In this document: positions 1-8,883 of the stretch, in pieces
Position numbering within the stretch: the stretch's first letter is position 1
How the letters are laid out: every line of letters begins with the position of its first letter
Assembly (NCBI GenBank): GCA_002686595.1
Contig: NYXZ01000047.1
Coordinates: 1-38,202 of the forward strand
Length of the DNA: 38,202 bases
Source of the DNA: Planctomycetota bacterium
GTDB taxonomy: Bacteria > Planctomycetota > UBA1135 > GCA-002686595
Reading direction: 5' to 3'
Made by a program: the position numbers and the translations under genes
The notes under the pieces: generated by a model
The model's input: the letters and a program-made list of their open reading frames with translations, nothing else
Told to the model about the DNA's origin: nothing
Databases searched by the model: none

Positions 1-649
1 CCCAGCCCCCCCAAGGGGGGGGAGGTGCAGGCTTGTCTCCGGTCTTCCCCCCGCCAATCCCCAGCACCACAGCCTCACAGCACCACAGCCTCACAGCCCA
101 TGGCCTTACAGCCCGCAACCTCACAGCCAACAATCTCACAGCATCACTACCCCAAACCGACTAACTCCCCCCCCTTGGGGGGGCTGGGGGGGGAACTACA
201 CAACTCCTCCCCACCACATCCCCAAGCCCCAAGCCCAGCCCCAGGCCAAGCCCAAAGCCAAGCCCAAAGCCAAACAACTCCCCCACACTCACAAGCCGAA
301 CAACTCCCCCCCCTTGGGGGGGCTGGGGGGGGGAACAACACAACTCCTCCCCACCACATCCCCAAGCCCAAGCCCCAGCCCCAGCCCCAAGCCCCAGCCC
401 CAAGCCCAAGCCAAGATCAAGGCCCAAGCCAAGCCCAAAGCCCAAAGCCAAACAACTCCCCCACACTCACAAGCCGGACAACTCCCCCCCTTTGGGGGGG
501 CTGGGGGGGGAACTACACCACCTCTCCCCACCACAAACCCAAACCAGGCCAAAGCCAGGCCCAAACCAGGCCAAGACCATGCCCAAACCAGGCCAAGACC
601 AAGGCCCAAGCCAAGACCAAGACCCAAGCCAAGGCCAGGCCCCAAACCC
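1..649. repeat. T-poor low-complexity repeat region with C-run/G-run modules
   Basis: No credible gene lies here. The plus strand is almost free of T over long stretches and consists of AAGCCC/CAGCCC/CCAAGA-type short repeats. Three direct copies of a module made of a run of 7-8 C, TT (TTT in the third), 7 G, CT and 8 G lie at about 163-196, 302-335 and 481-512. An inverted copy sits at 1-26 and continues off the window. Each module is followed by related text (ACAACTCCTCCCCACCACATCC-like), and a longer block around 272-304 recurs at 454-484, so the unit is compound. The G runs could form G-quadruplexes on the plus strand. The region begins directly after the stop of the Ppx gene, and the G-rich minus strand also shapes that protein's Gly-Leu-rich C-terminus. 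The open frames here encode only Pro/Gln/Lys or Gly/Leu/Trp repeats. Confidence 0.85.
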
Positions 650-1591
650 TCAATCCAATCCCACCAACCCATACCTCAACCCCCGCCCACTAGCCCGCGC
701 CCCCTCCACACCCAAATGCCCCAACCCCAACCCCAAACAAACCAACCCCGCCGGCAGAATCTCAGCCCGTCCAGGCTCAATAGCAAAATCCATACGCTCC
801 TCCACACCGAGCCCGCGCAAACGCTCGGCCCATTCCAAGGCCGCCCCAACACGAATCTCCCGCCCCTCCGCCAAGCGATGGTCAAACACCTCTAAGCCCG
901 CCTCCAAACAGGCCAAGTTCCCCGGCGTCCCGCCCAGGGCCACCACCTCCCCTTCACCTTCACCACTTACGGGACAGGCCGCCAACACACGCTCGACTTC
1001 CGCGAACAGCGCGGACCAACCTCCCTCTTCCAGGGGCGCTCCCCCACCCAGACCGAGAAAACGCTCGGTGAGGGCGACGGCCCCCACGGGACCTGACCAA
1101 CGCCGCTCGCCCGCCCGGTCCACCAGTTCAGTACTGCCGCCCCCCACGTCAATCACACAACGCGGCGGCGCACCATTGCCGCGGGCCACGGCGGCGAATC
1201 CCAAACGCGCCTCCTCTTGCTCGTCGAGCACCTCGAGCTCCAGGCCGCATGTCCCGCGCACGCGCTCGATGAACTCCCGCGCATCACTGGCCTTGCGCAG
1301 CACGGCGGTGGCCGCCACGCGGTAGTTGTCGGGCTTGATGTCCAAACGCCGCAAGCGCTCGGCGAACAGGGAGAGGACCTCCAAGGTGCGCGTCTGGGCC
1401 TCCTGATCCAAGGCCCCGGTGCGCCATAGACCGGCGCCCAAACGCGGCGTCATACAGTGGTCCTCAACCACTTTCAGCGTGCCGTCGTCGTGTACGCTTG
1501 CCACGAGCAACAACGCGCTGTTGGTGCCCAGGTCCACGGCCGCCCGCAACTGGCCGCCGTTCGGGTCCCGCTCTGCTCCTGCGCTGCTCAT
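650..1591 (-). CDS. Ppx/GppA family phosphatase
   Basis: A 313-residue protein of the exopolyphosphatase / guanosine pentaphosphatase family (ASKHA fold), expected to hydrolyse polyphosphate or pppGpp in the cytoplasm. Visible motifs in order are the N-terminal phosphate-binding segment AAVDLGTNSALLLVA, AATAVLRKASDAREF, EARLGF, the second phosphate loop VIDVGGGSTELV, and ALGGTPGNLA. The length matches the two-lobed catalytic domain without the C-terminal HD-type extension of E. coli Ppx. The final GLRYGLV matches the usual GLREGL end, so the protein is complete, although the segment before it (GLGLGLGHLG) is unusually repetitive and merges with the downstream repeat DNA. It follows the 888-residue repeat protein after an 89-base gap on the same strand. 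No strong ribosome-binding site is seen at the ATG. Whether the substrate is polyP or pppGpp cannot be told. Confidence 0.9.
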   Translation of the reverse strand: MSSAGAERDPNGGQLRAAVDLGTNSALLLVASVHDDGTLKVVEDHCMTPRLGAGLWRTGALDQEAQTRTLEVLSLFAERLRRLDIKPDNYRVAATAVLRKASDAREFIERVRGTCGLELEVLDEQEEARLGFAAVARGNGAPPRCVIDVGGGSTELVDRAGERRWSGPVGAVALTERFLGLGGGAPLEEGGWSALFAEVERVLAACPVSGEGEGEVVALGGTPGNLACLEAGLEVFDHRLAEGREIRVGAALEWAERLRGLGVEERMDFAIEPGRAEILPAGLVCLGLGLGHLGVEGARASGRGLRYGLVGLD

Positions 1592-1680
1592 GGAGTGGTC
1601 GCCGTGTTCATGGAATGGTCAAGGAGTGGTCCAGGGATTTGCTTCAGCGAGGGCATTCGCCACCGCCACAGAGTACCCGC

Positions 1681-4347
1681 TCAGCCCTTGGGCTCCATGG
1701 TCACAACCCGCATCTGCTGTCCCTTTTTGAGACGTAAAAACACCTCTTGCGCTTTGTAGTCCCTGGCCTTGATCTCCAGCAACCAGCGCCCGCGCCCCAA
1801 ACCCGGCAGTTCCAACTCGCCGTTGGTGATGTCGCGGCGCAGGACCTCGCGCCCATCGCCCGCAGGCGGTTTGTCCCGGCCCTGTTTCCCCAGGGGACGC
1901 GCCACGCACCCGCCGCGTTTGATGCGTCGCCCGTTTTCGTCAACCAAACGCACCTTGAGATCAGTCCCCAATCGCAGTTCGACCAGCCCCAGGTCCATCT
2001 CTGAACCCGGCGCGAGCTCCAAGGCCTGCGTGCGCAGGGGCACGGCGCCGCGGCCCATGAAGGTGAGACTGGCCCGGCCCGGCTCCATACCGCGCAGGGT
2101 GAAACTGTCCCCCTCCTGGGTCAAGGTGCCGCCGCGTTTACCACGCACCGCGAGATCCTCAACCGGAGAACCATCCGCCATTTCGATGCGACCGCGCAGG
2201 GCGGCGCGTTCCGCCATGGGCACCGGTTCCAGGACAAGGGTCACAAAGGGCGACGGCGAGCTGCGAAAAACAACCACCGACTGTCCCGCCGGCTCTTGGC
2301 GATAGAACGGCACGGCAGCCAAGAGGCCCACTGAGTCCGAACTCAGCCCCGTGAACTGAAAACGCCCCCAGCTGTCGATGGCCGTGCTCTGGGGTCGGTC
2401 CTGGCCCGGGCGTGGGGCCTTGTTGGATTGGCGCTTACTCCCCATGCGCGCCAAGCTTCCATTGAGCAGGACCCGGCCACCGTCGAGGGTGTTCCCATCC
2501 CCGTCCACCACCACACCCTCGATGTCCCAGGACGGGGCCAGGTGCAGGGTCACTTCCAGGATGTCCGCATCCGGACGCGGCGTACAGGCCAGACGCTCCG
2601 ACACAAAACCCACAGCTTCCACGGAGACCCTACAAGCTTTCCGGGGAACATCCTCGAACCGAAAACTCCCGTCCGCCCCGGTCACTGTTTTTTTGTAGAT
2701 GGGGGCCTCGGGATGGTCGAAGTGCATGCCATGGCCGTAGGCCAGATTCACCCGCGCCCCGGCCACCCCGCCGGCCGTCGCTTCCTCGCTCTCGAGCACG
2801 CGGCCGACAATAGTCAGGTCCCCGTCATAGACCAGCACCAACTCCTCCTGTTGCGCCCCGGACTTCAGTTTCAACGTCTCGTATTCGAGCCACGAACCCT
2901 GCCAGTCCTCATCGTATAGTTCGAGAAACGGTGTATAGGCGATCCCGGCGCGCAACCGGGTAAAGGCGCAGCGCCCGTCATCGTCGGTTTCCTCCTGGGG
3001 AGTCGCCAAGATGCCCCACAATCCCCGGTCCCCGTGTTCAAGGAAATCAGCCGCAATGAGCACCACCTCCACCTCCTCTAGCGGGGCGCCCTCGCCATCA
3101 ATCACTCTCACCACCAGCTCCGCACTGGGCGAAACCCTCAGAGTGATTTCAGCTTCAGCGCCTTGTTCGACGGTCACATTGCCGAGGGCGATGTCATCCC
3201 AGCTAGTCCGCACCCGCAGGTCGTGGCCACCGGCCCGCAGTCCTTCAAAGACAAACCGTCCTTCCCCATCGGTCTCCACTTTTTGCAAGCCGTCCTGCTC
3301 CACGGCACTGCCGGCACCGGAGATAGTTGGCCAGACCTCGACCTCCGCTTCCGCCACACCGCTCCTGGTGCGGCCTCGCAAGAGCACCTGGCCCCGCAGG
3401 GAACCAGTGGCCGGAGCGCCGAGTTCCACCCAGGTCTCCTCTCCGGCGCGCACGGTGATCCCCGGCTCGAAGATCAATCCCCTGTCCTGCACCGCCAGTG
3501 AATACTGGCCCGGCACGAGGGCTGTGAAGGCGAAGCGTCCGGCGCTGTCCAAGCTCGTTCGGGCCACCGCGCCCCGCTCCTCGCCCAGGGCCAGTTCGCG
3601 ATGCCAATGGCGCAGGCAAATCTCCCCGGCCTCCCCCTTCCCCCACCCGGCGACCTGTCCCCGTATCCAACCGGCCCGTTCCAGGGCAAAGGGCGGCTGG
3701 GCCGCTATCGACGCCGTGCTCTCTGATGCGCTTGGCCCATCACCCGCGGCAACCGCCAGCGTTTCACGGGGCGGACAAAACGGATAGCGGCGCAGGGAAA
3801 CAAAATCCGCGGCGCTGATCTCCAGGCGTCCCTGAGGTTGCTCGGCATCTGTTCCGGCGCCGTCCTGCTCGAACGCTGTCCCCGGCACAACCCAGGTCAA
3901 GTCAAAGACGCCCCGCTCGTCTGTCACGGCCGTCACGTCCTTGGCCTCCTCGAACTCGAAGGTCAGCTCGACGCGTGCCCCGGACAGACCTCGCCCCGTG
4001 ATCTTCTCAATGACCAATCCACGCCAAGAGTAGGCCTCTGCCGACTGTTCGCCGCCGCCCACTCCTGCGGCGGGAGCGCGCACGCTCCCCTTTGCAGGGG
4101 ATGTCCCCGTCTCCTCGGCCACGTCAGCCCCCGCCCCCTCGGGCGGCCACGCACCACCGCTGTTCACCGGCGCCGCCGCAACGCCGGCACTTCGCTGATC
4201 GAGAGACTCGCCTTTCCCCGTTCCGCTTTGCAACGCGAGGAACAGCGCCGTCACGAGCAGCAACAGGAGGCCCGCCACAGTGAGCGTCCCCACGCGGCCG
4301 CGTCGGGTCACGATGTCTCGCGCGGGCCTGCGGGGAAGCAAATTCAT
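1681..4347 (-). CDS. Membrane-anchored protein with about eight carboxypeptidase-regulatory-like repeats
   Basis: An 888-residue protein. A short basic N-terminus (MNLLPRRPARDIVTRR) precedes one membrane segment (about residues 20-41), then a polar linker, then at least eight beta-sandwich repeats of the carboxypeptidase D regulatory / prealbumin-like type. Each repeat has a G-x-V start, a G-A-x-V middle and a D-x-x-G-x-F-x-F turn, for example LRGQVLLRGR...DGEGRFVF and IEGVVVDGDG...SWGRFQFTG. It is therefore a periplasmic or surface protein, probably structural or carbohydrate-binding; no catalytic domain is visible. I chose the ATG at 4347 rather than the in-frame TTG at 4368 or ATG at 4359: a TAGGAT hexamer (4358-4363) lies 10 bases upstream and overlaps the earlier starts. 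It follows the beta-propeller gene after 65 bases. The exact role is unknown. Confidence 0.8.
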   Translation of the reverse strand: MNLLPRRPARDIVTRRGRVGTLTVAGLLLLLVTALFLALQSGTGKGESLDQRSAGVAAAPVNSGGAWPPEGAGADVAEETGTSPAKGSVRAPAAGVGGGEQSAEAYSWRGLVIEKITGRGLSGARVELTFEFEEAKDVTAVTDERGVFDLTWVVPGTAFEQDGAGTDAEQPQGRLEISAADFVSLRRYPFCPPRETLAVAAGDGPSASESTASIAAQPPFALERAGWIRGQVAGWGKGEAGEICLRHWHRELALGEERGAVARTSLDSAGRFAFTALVPGQYSLAVQDRGLIFEPGITVRAGEETWVELGAPATGSLRGQVLLRGRTRSGVAEAEVEVWPTISGAGSAVEQDGLQKVETDGEGRFVFEGLRAGGHDLRVRTSWDDIALGNVTVEQGAEAEITLRVSPSAELVVRVIDGEGAPLEEVEVVLIAADFLEHGDRGLWGILATPQEETDDDGRCAFTRLRAGIAYTPFLELYDEDWQGSWLEYETLKLKSGAQQEELVLVYDGDLTIVGRVLESEEATAGGVAGARVNLAYGHGMHFDHPEAPIYKKTVTGADGSFRFEDVPRKACRVSVEAVGFVSERLACTPRPDADILEVTLHLAPSWDIEGVVVDGDGNTLDGGRVLLNGSLARMGSKRQSNKAPRPGQDRPQSTAIDSWGRFQFTGLSSDSVGLLAAVPFYRQEPAGQSVVVFRSSPSPFVTLVLEPVPMAERAALRGRIEMADGSPVEDLAVRGKRGGTLTQEGDSFTLRGMEPGRASLTFMGRGAVPLRTQALELAPGSEMDLGLVELRLGTDLKVRLVDENGRRIKRGGCVARPLGKQGRDKPPAGDGREVLRRDITNGELELPGLGRGRWLLEIKARDYKAQEVFLRLKKGQQMRVVTMEPKG

Positions 4348-4412
4348 GGCGCGTCCCATCCTACCCAAAGCGAGAGGGGCGTGCAGACAGGGGCCCGGGA
4401 GCCCCCGCCCAT

Positions 4413-5423
4413 TCAGGGCAGTTCAGGGAAGACGCCGTGACATTGCCCTTCCAGGTTGAAGACCTGCACGCGATCGGCATCCATGTCCATCACGGCCACG
4501 CGCGTGGCCCGTTCCGTGGTTCCTTCCTCCACGGCCAATGACGAAGGTTCCCAGACACACCCCTCCTGCTTGCCGGCGGCGGCAATCAACTTCAGAAAGC
4601 GCCCGGTACCAGACACCAGGCACAGGGCGCTGCGTTCCTCGCCGCCGATGCTGATCAAGGCCCGTCCATCGGAGAGCAGGGCCAAGCCCTTGGCGCGCCC
4701 GCCACTCCCTCCCGCGTTTGCAGGCCAATCCGCGCCCACGCCAAATGAAAAGTGAAAGTCGCCGCGGCGGAAGACCTGGATGCGTCCAGCGGGCCCACCG
4801 CCACAGGCGCCACCCAGGCCCGGGGACGGCACGGCCCCGGCCTCGCAGGCCCAGATTTCATCCCCGCGACAAGCCACGGCGGTCAGCTCCAAAAAACGCC
4901 CACGGGGATCGCCGCCGGGCCGCAGGGAAGCGGGCTGCCGAGCCCCTTCCCGTTCCGCTGCCACCGGCAACGTGCGCAGGGCATGGCGCACGCGCCCCGC
5001 GCTGGCCACGATCGCTTCCTGTTCCACATCCGTGCCGCGCACCGCCACGGCCACGGGGCATCCCAACTCCGCCGGCGCAACTGGTGGGCTGAACCCGCCG
5101 TCGTCTACAGCCGCGGAATCGACGCACTGCTCGACGAGACTGTTCCCGGAGGAGCAAAGGACACCCAAGCACCGACCAAAGGCCGTGAAGATGCGCAGAC
5201 AACTGGCACCGGGATCCGCCACCCACAGACGGCGGTCATCATCCACCGCCAAACCGCTGATGGAGGCGCCGGCGTCGGCCCTGTCACCTTCGGCGCCAAA
5301 GGTGAAGCCATCCCCGAGGCGCCGCCCATCGAGGTCGAAGGGAGCCAGACGCACGCGCCCAGACCGGCGACCGATGAAAAGCACGCCGGCTTGCAGGGCC
5401 AGGGCCCCGTGGGCTTGGCTCAT
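4413..5423 (-). CDS. NHL/SMP-30-like beta-propeller protein
   Basis: A 336-residue protein of repeated four-strand blades. Recurring signatures are SGLAVDDDRRLWVADPGASCLRIFT, GDEIWACEAG...RIQVFRRG, GLALLSDGRALISIGG, and a last blade with VAVMDMDADRVQVFNLEG. These are typical of NHL or related six-bladed propellers, which bind ligands or proteins. No signal peptide is evident and no catalytic motif can be named. Its ATG overlaps the TGA of the metallophosphoesterase gene (5420-5423, ATGA), so the two are translationally coupled and probably act together. It could equally be described as a 6-bladed TolB-like protein. Confidence 0.75.
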   Translation of the reverse strand: MSQAHGALALQAGVLFIGRRSGRVRLAPFDLDGRRLGDGFTFGAEGDRADAGASISGLAVDDDRRLWVADPGASCLRIFTAFGRCLGVLCSSGNSLVEQCVDSAAVDDGGFSPPVAPAELGCPVAVAVRGTDVEQEAIVASAGRVRHALRTLPVAAEREGARQPASLRPGGDPRGRFLELTAVACRGDEIWACEAGAVPSPGLGGACGGGPAGRIQVFRRGDFHFSFGVGADWPANAGGSGGRAKGLALLSDGRALISIGGEERSALCLVSGTGRFLKLIAAAGKQEGCVWEPSSLAVEEGTTERATRVAVMDMDADRVQVFNLEGQCHGVFPELP

Positions 5424-6322
5424 CGGTTTGCGCCTCCCGCGGTCGGCGACACCAGCTTGACCACAACGACCTCCGCCGGAACTCGGTGACGCCAGGGCAA
5501 GCCGACGATGCCCAGGCCGCGATTGACCAGCAAGGTAGTGGCGCCGAATGAGACGCGCAGTCCCGGATGCTTGGGGCCGAGGGTGCGCAGCAGTGGCAGG
5601 TCGACCTGGGTGCCATGGGTGTGACCGGAGAGGATGGCGGCGCAGCGCCCGTGGGCCAGGTCCCGGGCACCGGCGGGGTTGTGGCAGAGCATGATCTCCA
5701 GATCCCCGGCGCGCAGGGAGGAGCGGGCGGCGGCCACATCCACGACCCGCGCCTCCTCAAGGTCCTCCAGGCCCGTGAGCGCCAACGCGCCGCCCTGCAC
5801 CTCGAACCGTTGGCAGGCGTTGCGCAGGAAAGTGATGCCGCCGGCCGCGGCGCGGATCACCATTTCGTTTTCCCGGCGCTCCCTGTAATCGTGGTTGCCG
5901 AAAACAGCGAAGGTGCCCAGGCGGCTGGAGAGCTGCGCCAGGTCGTCGAGCACGGGCAGGGCCTCCTCCACGCCATGGGTCATGTAATCGCCGGTCAGAA
6001 CGACCAGGTCCACCTCGCGCTCGTTCACGGCCTCGATCACGGCCCGTAGATCACCGGCGCCTAGAAAGCGGCCGCCGTGGAAGTCGGAGAGCTGGGCAAT
6101 GGTCAGGCCGTCGAGGCCCGGGGCCAAGCCCGGCCACTCAATGAGTTCCTCCCGCAGGCGAAAGCGGCCCGGGGCCAGGTGCCGGCGGCGATAGGCCCGG
6201 CGCCCACCCAGAGCCGCGGCGCAGGCCTCCACGGCGCGGAAGAAGGCCAGGCGTCGCTCGCTGAAACGCCGCTGGGGCACTTTGATCTGCGGCGCGGGAA
6301 GGGAGGAGTCGGACATGGTCAT
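5420..6322 (-). CDS. YkuE/YaeI-like metallophosphoesterase
   Basis: A 300-residue calcineurin-like metallophosphoesterase with the full set of dinuclear metal ligands: SDFHGG (D80, H82), LTGDYM (D112), FGNHDYR (N143, H144), LCHNP and SGHTHGTQ. The first 60 residues are basic and lack a clear membrane helix, unlike many YkuE relatives that carry a Tat or membrane signal. The family hydrolyses phosphodiesters, in several cases of lipid or envelope precursors; the substrate here is unknown. A second ATG at 6316 is an equally possible start. The gene overlaps the downstream propeller gene by 4 bases and is preceded by a 138-base gap with a terminator-like hairpin at 6411-6434, so it probably begins its own transcript. 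Confidence 0.88.
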   Translation of the reverse strand: MTMSDSSLPAPQIKVPQRRFSERRLAFFRAVEACAAALGGRRAYRRRHLAPGRFRLREELIEWPGLAPGLDGLTIAQLSDFHGGRFLGAGDLRAVIEAVNEREVDLVVLTGDYMTHGVEEALPVLDDLAQLSSRLGTFAVFGNHDYRERRENEMVIRAAAGGITFLRNACQRFEVQGGALALTGLEDLEEARVVDVAAARSSLRAGDLEIMLCHNPAGARDLAHGRCAAILSGHTHGTQVDLPLLRTLGPKHPGLRVSFGATTLLVNRGLGIVGLPWRHRVPAEVVVVKLVSPTAGGANR

Positions 6323-6410
6323 GGGCGGGGCGCGGGCTTGCTTGCACCGCCCTTTCTACACAACCGACCGCCGCCGTTCCTCTCCCCTCGGACCGGTCTG
6401 TCTCAAAGCG

Positions 6411-6434
6411 CCCGGGCAACCCTCTCAGCCCGGG
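6411..6434 (-). terminator. GC-rich hairpin after the FecR-domain gene
   Basis: On the minus strand a perfect 7-base stem (CCCGGGC / GCCCGGG) encloses a 10-base loop and is followed by CGCTTTG. It lies 26 bases past the stop codon of the anti-sigma-like gene and before the metallophosphoesterase gene. The following T run is weak, so it may be a poor intrinsic terminator or a transcript-end hairpin. Confidence 0.4.
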
Positions 6435-6460
6435 GCCCCCAACCGGCTTGCGTCTCTCCG

Positions 6461-7225
6461 CTAGAAGTAGAAGACCGCTTCCTCGCCGGCGCCGATCTTT
6501 TGACCGCCTTCGGTGTTCCAGCCACCCAAATAGCCGCTCAGGCACTCGGCCCGCAGGATCTCATCCTGATAGGTCAGGCGCGCACGCCCGCTCGTGACTT
6601 CAATCACGCCCACCGGGGAGGTGACCGTGGCCGGGCCGTTCAAGACCAAGGTGCCTTGACCGATTCTGAGGCGCAGGGGGCGCGTGCCCTCGAGCATGAC
6701 CCGTGTCAGGGCGCCCAGGTGTACTTCGGTCTTGCCCACGACCAGGCGCGCGCTGGCCCCGGGCGCCGTGGCGCACCAGTCACCGCGCACCATGGGCAGC
6801 ACCGTGCCGGCCTGTTCGATGAGCAGTTCCGGCATGGCCACCGGACCACTGATCACCGCCAGGTCGGCCCGCGGCGGAGCGCCGAAGGCACTTTGGAATT
6901 GGACCAGGGCCAGGATCGCCAGGGCCGGCAGGAAGAGGATGCGCAGGTTGCGGCGGCGCCGTTGGCTGCGCTCTCCGGCACCGGCCAGGGCCAGGCGCCG
7001 TTGGGTGGCGCGCCTGGTATTCTTCTCCTCTTCCTGGCGCAAGTGGCGCTGGGCGCGGCCCAGGGCCGCCACCGTTCCCACGGCGTCCAGGTAGGCAGCA
7101 TGACAGGCGCGACAGGCCTCCAGGTGTTCGCGCAGGGCCAGGTGCTCGGCACCTTCCCCGTCTTCACCGAGGAAGCGGTGTACCAGGCGCAGGGCCTCTT
7201 CGCAGCTGAGGGCATGGTCGACCAT
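6461..7225 (-). CDS. Zinc-finger, FecR-domain anti-sigma-like membrane protein
   Basis: A 254-residue protein. The N-terminus carries the ZAS zinc-binding signature H34-x3-C38-x2-C41 (HLEACRAC) in a helical region, as in anti-sigma factors that hold ECF sigma factors. A basic linker leads to one membrane helix near residues 93-115 (ILFLPALAILALVQF). The C-terminal half is FecR-like beta structure (SARLVVGKTEVHLGALTRV, GTLVLNGPATVTSPVGVIEV, GRARLTYQDE). The likely role is an inner-membrane regulator sensing an envelope signal. A strong Shine-Dalgarno AAGGAGG ends 4 bases before the ATG, unlike the leaderless genes nearby. No sigma factor gene is adjacent; it lies 53 bases after gltX on the same strand, so its partner must be elsewhere. 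Confidence 0.82.
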   Translation of the reverse strand: MVDHALSCEEALRLVHRFLGEDGEGAEHLALREHLEACRACHAAYLDAVGTVAALGRAQRHLRQEEEKNTRRATQRRLALAGAGERSQRRRRNLRILFLPALAILALVQFQSAFGAPPRADLAVISGPVAMPELLIEQAGTVLPMVRGDWCATAPGASARLVVGKTEVHLGALTRVMLEGTRPLRLRIGQGTLVLNGPATVTSPVGVIEVTSGRARLTYQDEILRAECLSGYLGGWNTEGGQKIGAGEEAVFYF

Positions 7226-7278
7226 AACCCTCCTTCATCGACGGATTCCCCCGGGGACTGAAATGGGCCCGGCCGGCG

Positions 7279-8835
7279 TTAGTCGGTACTCAAACGGGCC
7301 CCAGCCGCCGCGAGGCGCGCCAGGGTTTTTTGGCTGCCCAAGAGGACCATGGTCTCGAACAGGTCGGGGCCGCCGGGCAGGCCCGTCAGGGCGCAGCGCA
7401 CGGGCTGGCCAAAGGCCGGGAAGGGCAGTTCCCGTTCCGCCATCCAGGCCTTGGTGGCGTCGGAGAGCTCGGCCGGAGCCGGCAAATCGGCGCCGCCTGC
7501 TACCGCGGCTCCGCCTACTCCATCGGCTCCGGCGGCTCCGGCGACTCCGGCACCGCCGGCACCGCCGAACGAGGCGATGAAATCGGCAAAGGCAGCCAGG
7601 GTGTCCAAACGGCTTTCGTGGCGGCGGGCGTTTTTCTCGGCCTTGGGCGCATAGGGCACGGCCTCATCATCCGCGAACAGATAGGCGACGCGCTCGGGGA
7701 TTTCCGAGTAGAGGCGAATGCGTTCCTGCTCCTGGGCCACCACGGCTCGCCACCAGTCGGCGCGGCTCGCCAGATCATCGGCCGTGGTCAAACCGGCTGC
7801 GACGACAAACGGCGCGCAACGCTGCGCCAGCTCCGCCACGGAAGCGGCGCGGATGTACTCTCCGGCCAACCACATAAACTTGTCCTGGTCAAAAACAGCC
7901 CCGGCCTTGGAGACGGCCCGGGGATCAAAGGCAGCTTGCAACTCCGCCACGGAAAACACTTCGCGCTCACCGTCGAGGGCCCAGCCCTGGAGAGCCAGGA
8001 AGTTGACCACGGCCTCCGGTGGATAACCCAGGTCGCGATAATCGCCGACGGAGGTGTGGCCGTCGCGCTTGCTGAGTTTCTTGCCGCCGCTCCCAAGCAT
8101 GAGCGGCAGGTGCCCGAAGAGCGGCGGCGCGCTGTCGAGAGCCTCGTAGAGCAGGAGCTGCTTGGGCGTGTTTACCAAGTGTTCCTCGCCGCGCAGGACA
8201 TGGCTGATCCCCATGGCCAAGTCGTCGCAGACAACCACGAAGTTATAGGTCGGGCCGCCGCCCGGGCCGCCGCTCCGGCGCAGGATGACCCAGTCGTCGA
8301 TTTCAGCGTGGGGAATGGTGACCGTGCCGCGCACCATATCCGTGAAGGTGCTCTGGCCCTCGTCGATGCGAAAGCGCACGGCGAACTCCTCCCCGGCGGC
8401 GGCGCGGGCGGCGGATATTTCCGGAGCCAGGTCCCGGTCCCGCCCGCGATAGGCGCGCCGTTGCTTGGCGCCCTCCTGCTCGGCCCGCCAGGCGTCGAGC
8501 TCATCTGCCGTGGAAAAATCCCGGTAGACGTGCCCGGAGGCCAACAGGCGCTCCGCCGCTTCCAGGTGACTGGCCAGGCGTTCGCTCTGCAGATAGGGCC
8601 CACAGGGTCCGCCCACATCCGGCCCCTCGTCCCAGTCGAGGCCCAGCCAGGCCAGACCATCCATGATGGCCGCCTGGGATTCCGCGCTGTTGCGGCTCTT
8701 GTCCGTGTCCTCCACGCGCAGGATGAAGCTGCCCCCCGAGCCCCGGGCGAAGGCCCAATTGAAAAGGGCCGTGCGGGCCAGACCCAGGTGAACAGTGCCC
8801 GTGGGGCTCGGTGCGATGCGGACGCGAATACTCAT
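7279..8835 (-). CDS. gltX: Glutamyl-tRNA synthetase
   Basis: A 518-residue class I aminoacyl-tRNA synthetase that charges tRNA with glutamate in the cytoplasm. It begins RVRIAPSPTGTVHLGLARTAL, where the HIGH motif reads HLGL. The second ATP-binding motif is KKLSKRDGHTSV (KMSKS equivalent). The RVEDTD segment and the VGDYRDLGYPPEAVVNFLALQGW segment are typical GltX. The ATG at 8835 is fixed by homology and by a TACACT hexamer 7 bases upstream; the open frame continues upstream only by chance. An Ala/Gly-rich insertion at residues about 424-448 (FGGAGGAGVAGAAGADG...) sits in the C-terminal anticodon-binding part and is encoded by 9-bp repeats. The gene could encode a non-discriminating enzyme, but the sequence alone does not settle this. 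Confidence 0.97.
   Translation of the reverse strand: MSIRVRIAPSPTGTVHLGLARTALFNWAFARGSGGSFILRVEDTDKSRNSAESQAAIMDGLAWLGLDWDEGPDVGGPCGPYLQSERLASHLEAAERLLASGHVYRDFSTADELDAWRAEQEGAKQRRAYRGRDRDLAPEISAARAAAGEEFAVRFRIDEGQSTFTDMVRGTVTIPHAEIDDWVILRRSGGPGGGPTYNFVVVCDDLAMGISHVLRGEEHLVNTPKQLLLYEALDSAPPLFGHLPLMLGSGGKKLSKRDGHTSVGDYRDLGYPPEAVVNFLALQGWALDGEREVFSVAELQAAFDPRAVSKAGAVFDQDKFMWLAGEYIRAASVAELAQRCAPFVVAAGLTTADDLASRADWWRAVVAQEQERIRLYSEIPERVAYLFADDEAVPYAPKAEKNARRHESRLDTLAAFADFIASFGGAGGAGVAGAAGADGVGGAAVAGGADLPAPAELSDATKAWMAERELPFPAFGQPVRCALTGLPGGPDLFETMVLLGSQKTLARLAAAGARLSTD
7525..7566. repeat. 9-bp tandem repeats inside gltX
   Basis: About five GGCTCCGGC-like 9-bp units lie in frame within gltX. They encode Gly/Ala-rich triplets on the minus strand and are the core of the insertion at residues about 424-448. 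Confidence 0.8.
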
Positions 8836-8842
8836 GGGCGCA

Positions 8843-8848
8843 AGTGTA
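8843..8848 (-). promoter_or_regulatory. -10 element for a leaderless gltX transcript
   Basis: TACACT on the minus strand ends 7 bases before the gltX ATG. At normal -10 to start-site spacing, transcription would begin at or next to the start codon. No Shine-Dalgarno sequence is present. No clear -35 was found. Confidence 0.5.
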
Positions 8849-8883
8849 CGGCCTGGCATGTTGGGTTCGGTGCCTGCGGTAGC

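Noticed and set aside
25-1325. Long open frames on both strands encoding Pro/Gln/Lys-rich or Gly/Leu-rich chains
   Set aside because: They translate the simple repeats at 1-649 and run antisense into the Ppx/GppA gene; no start signals or homology.
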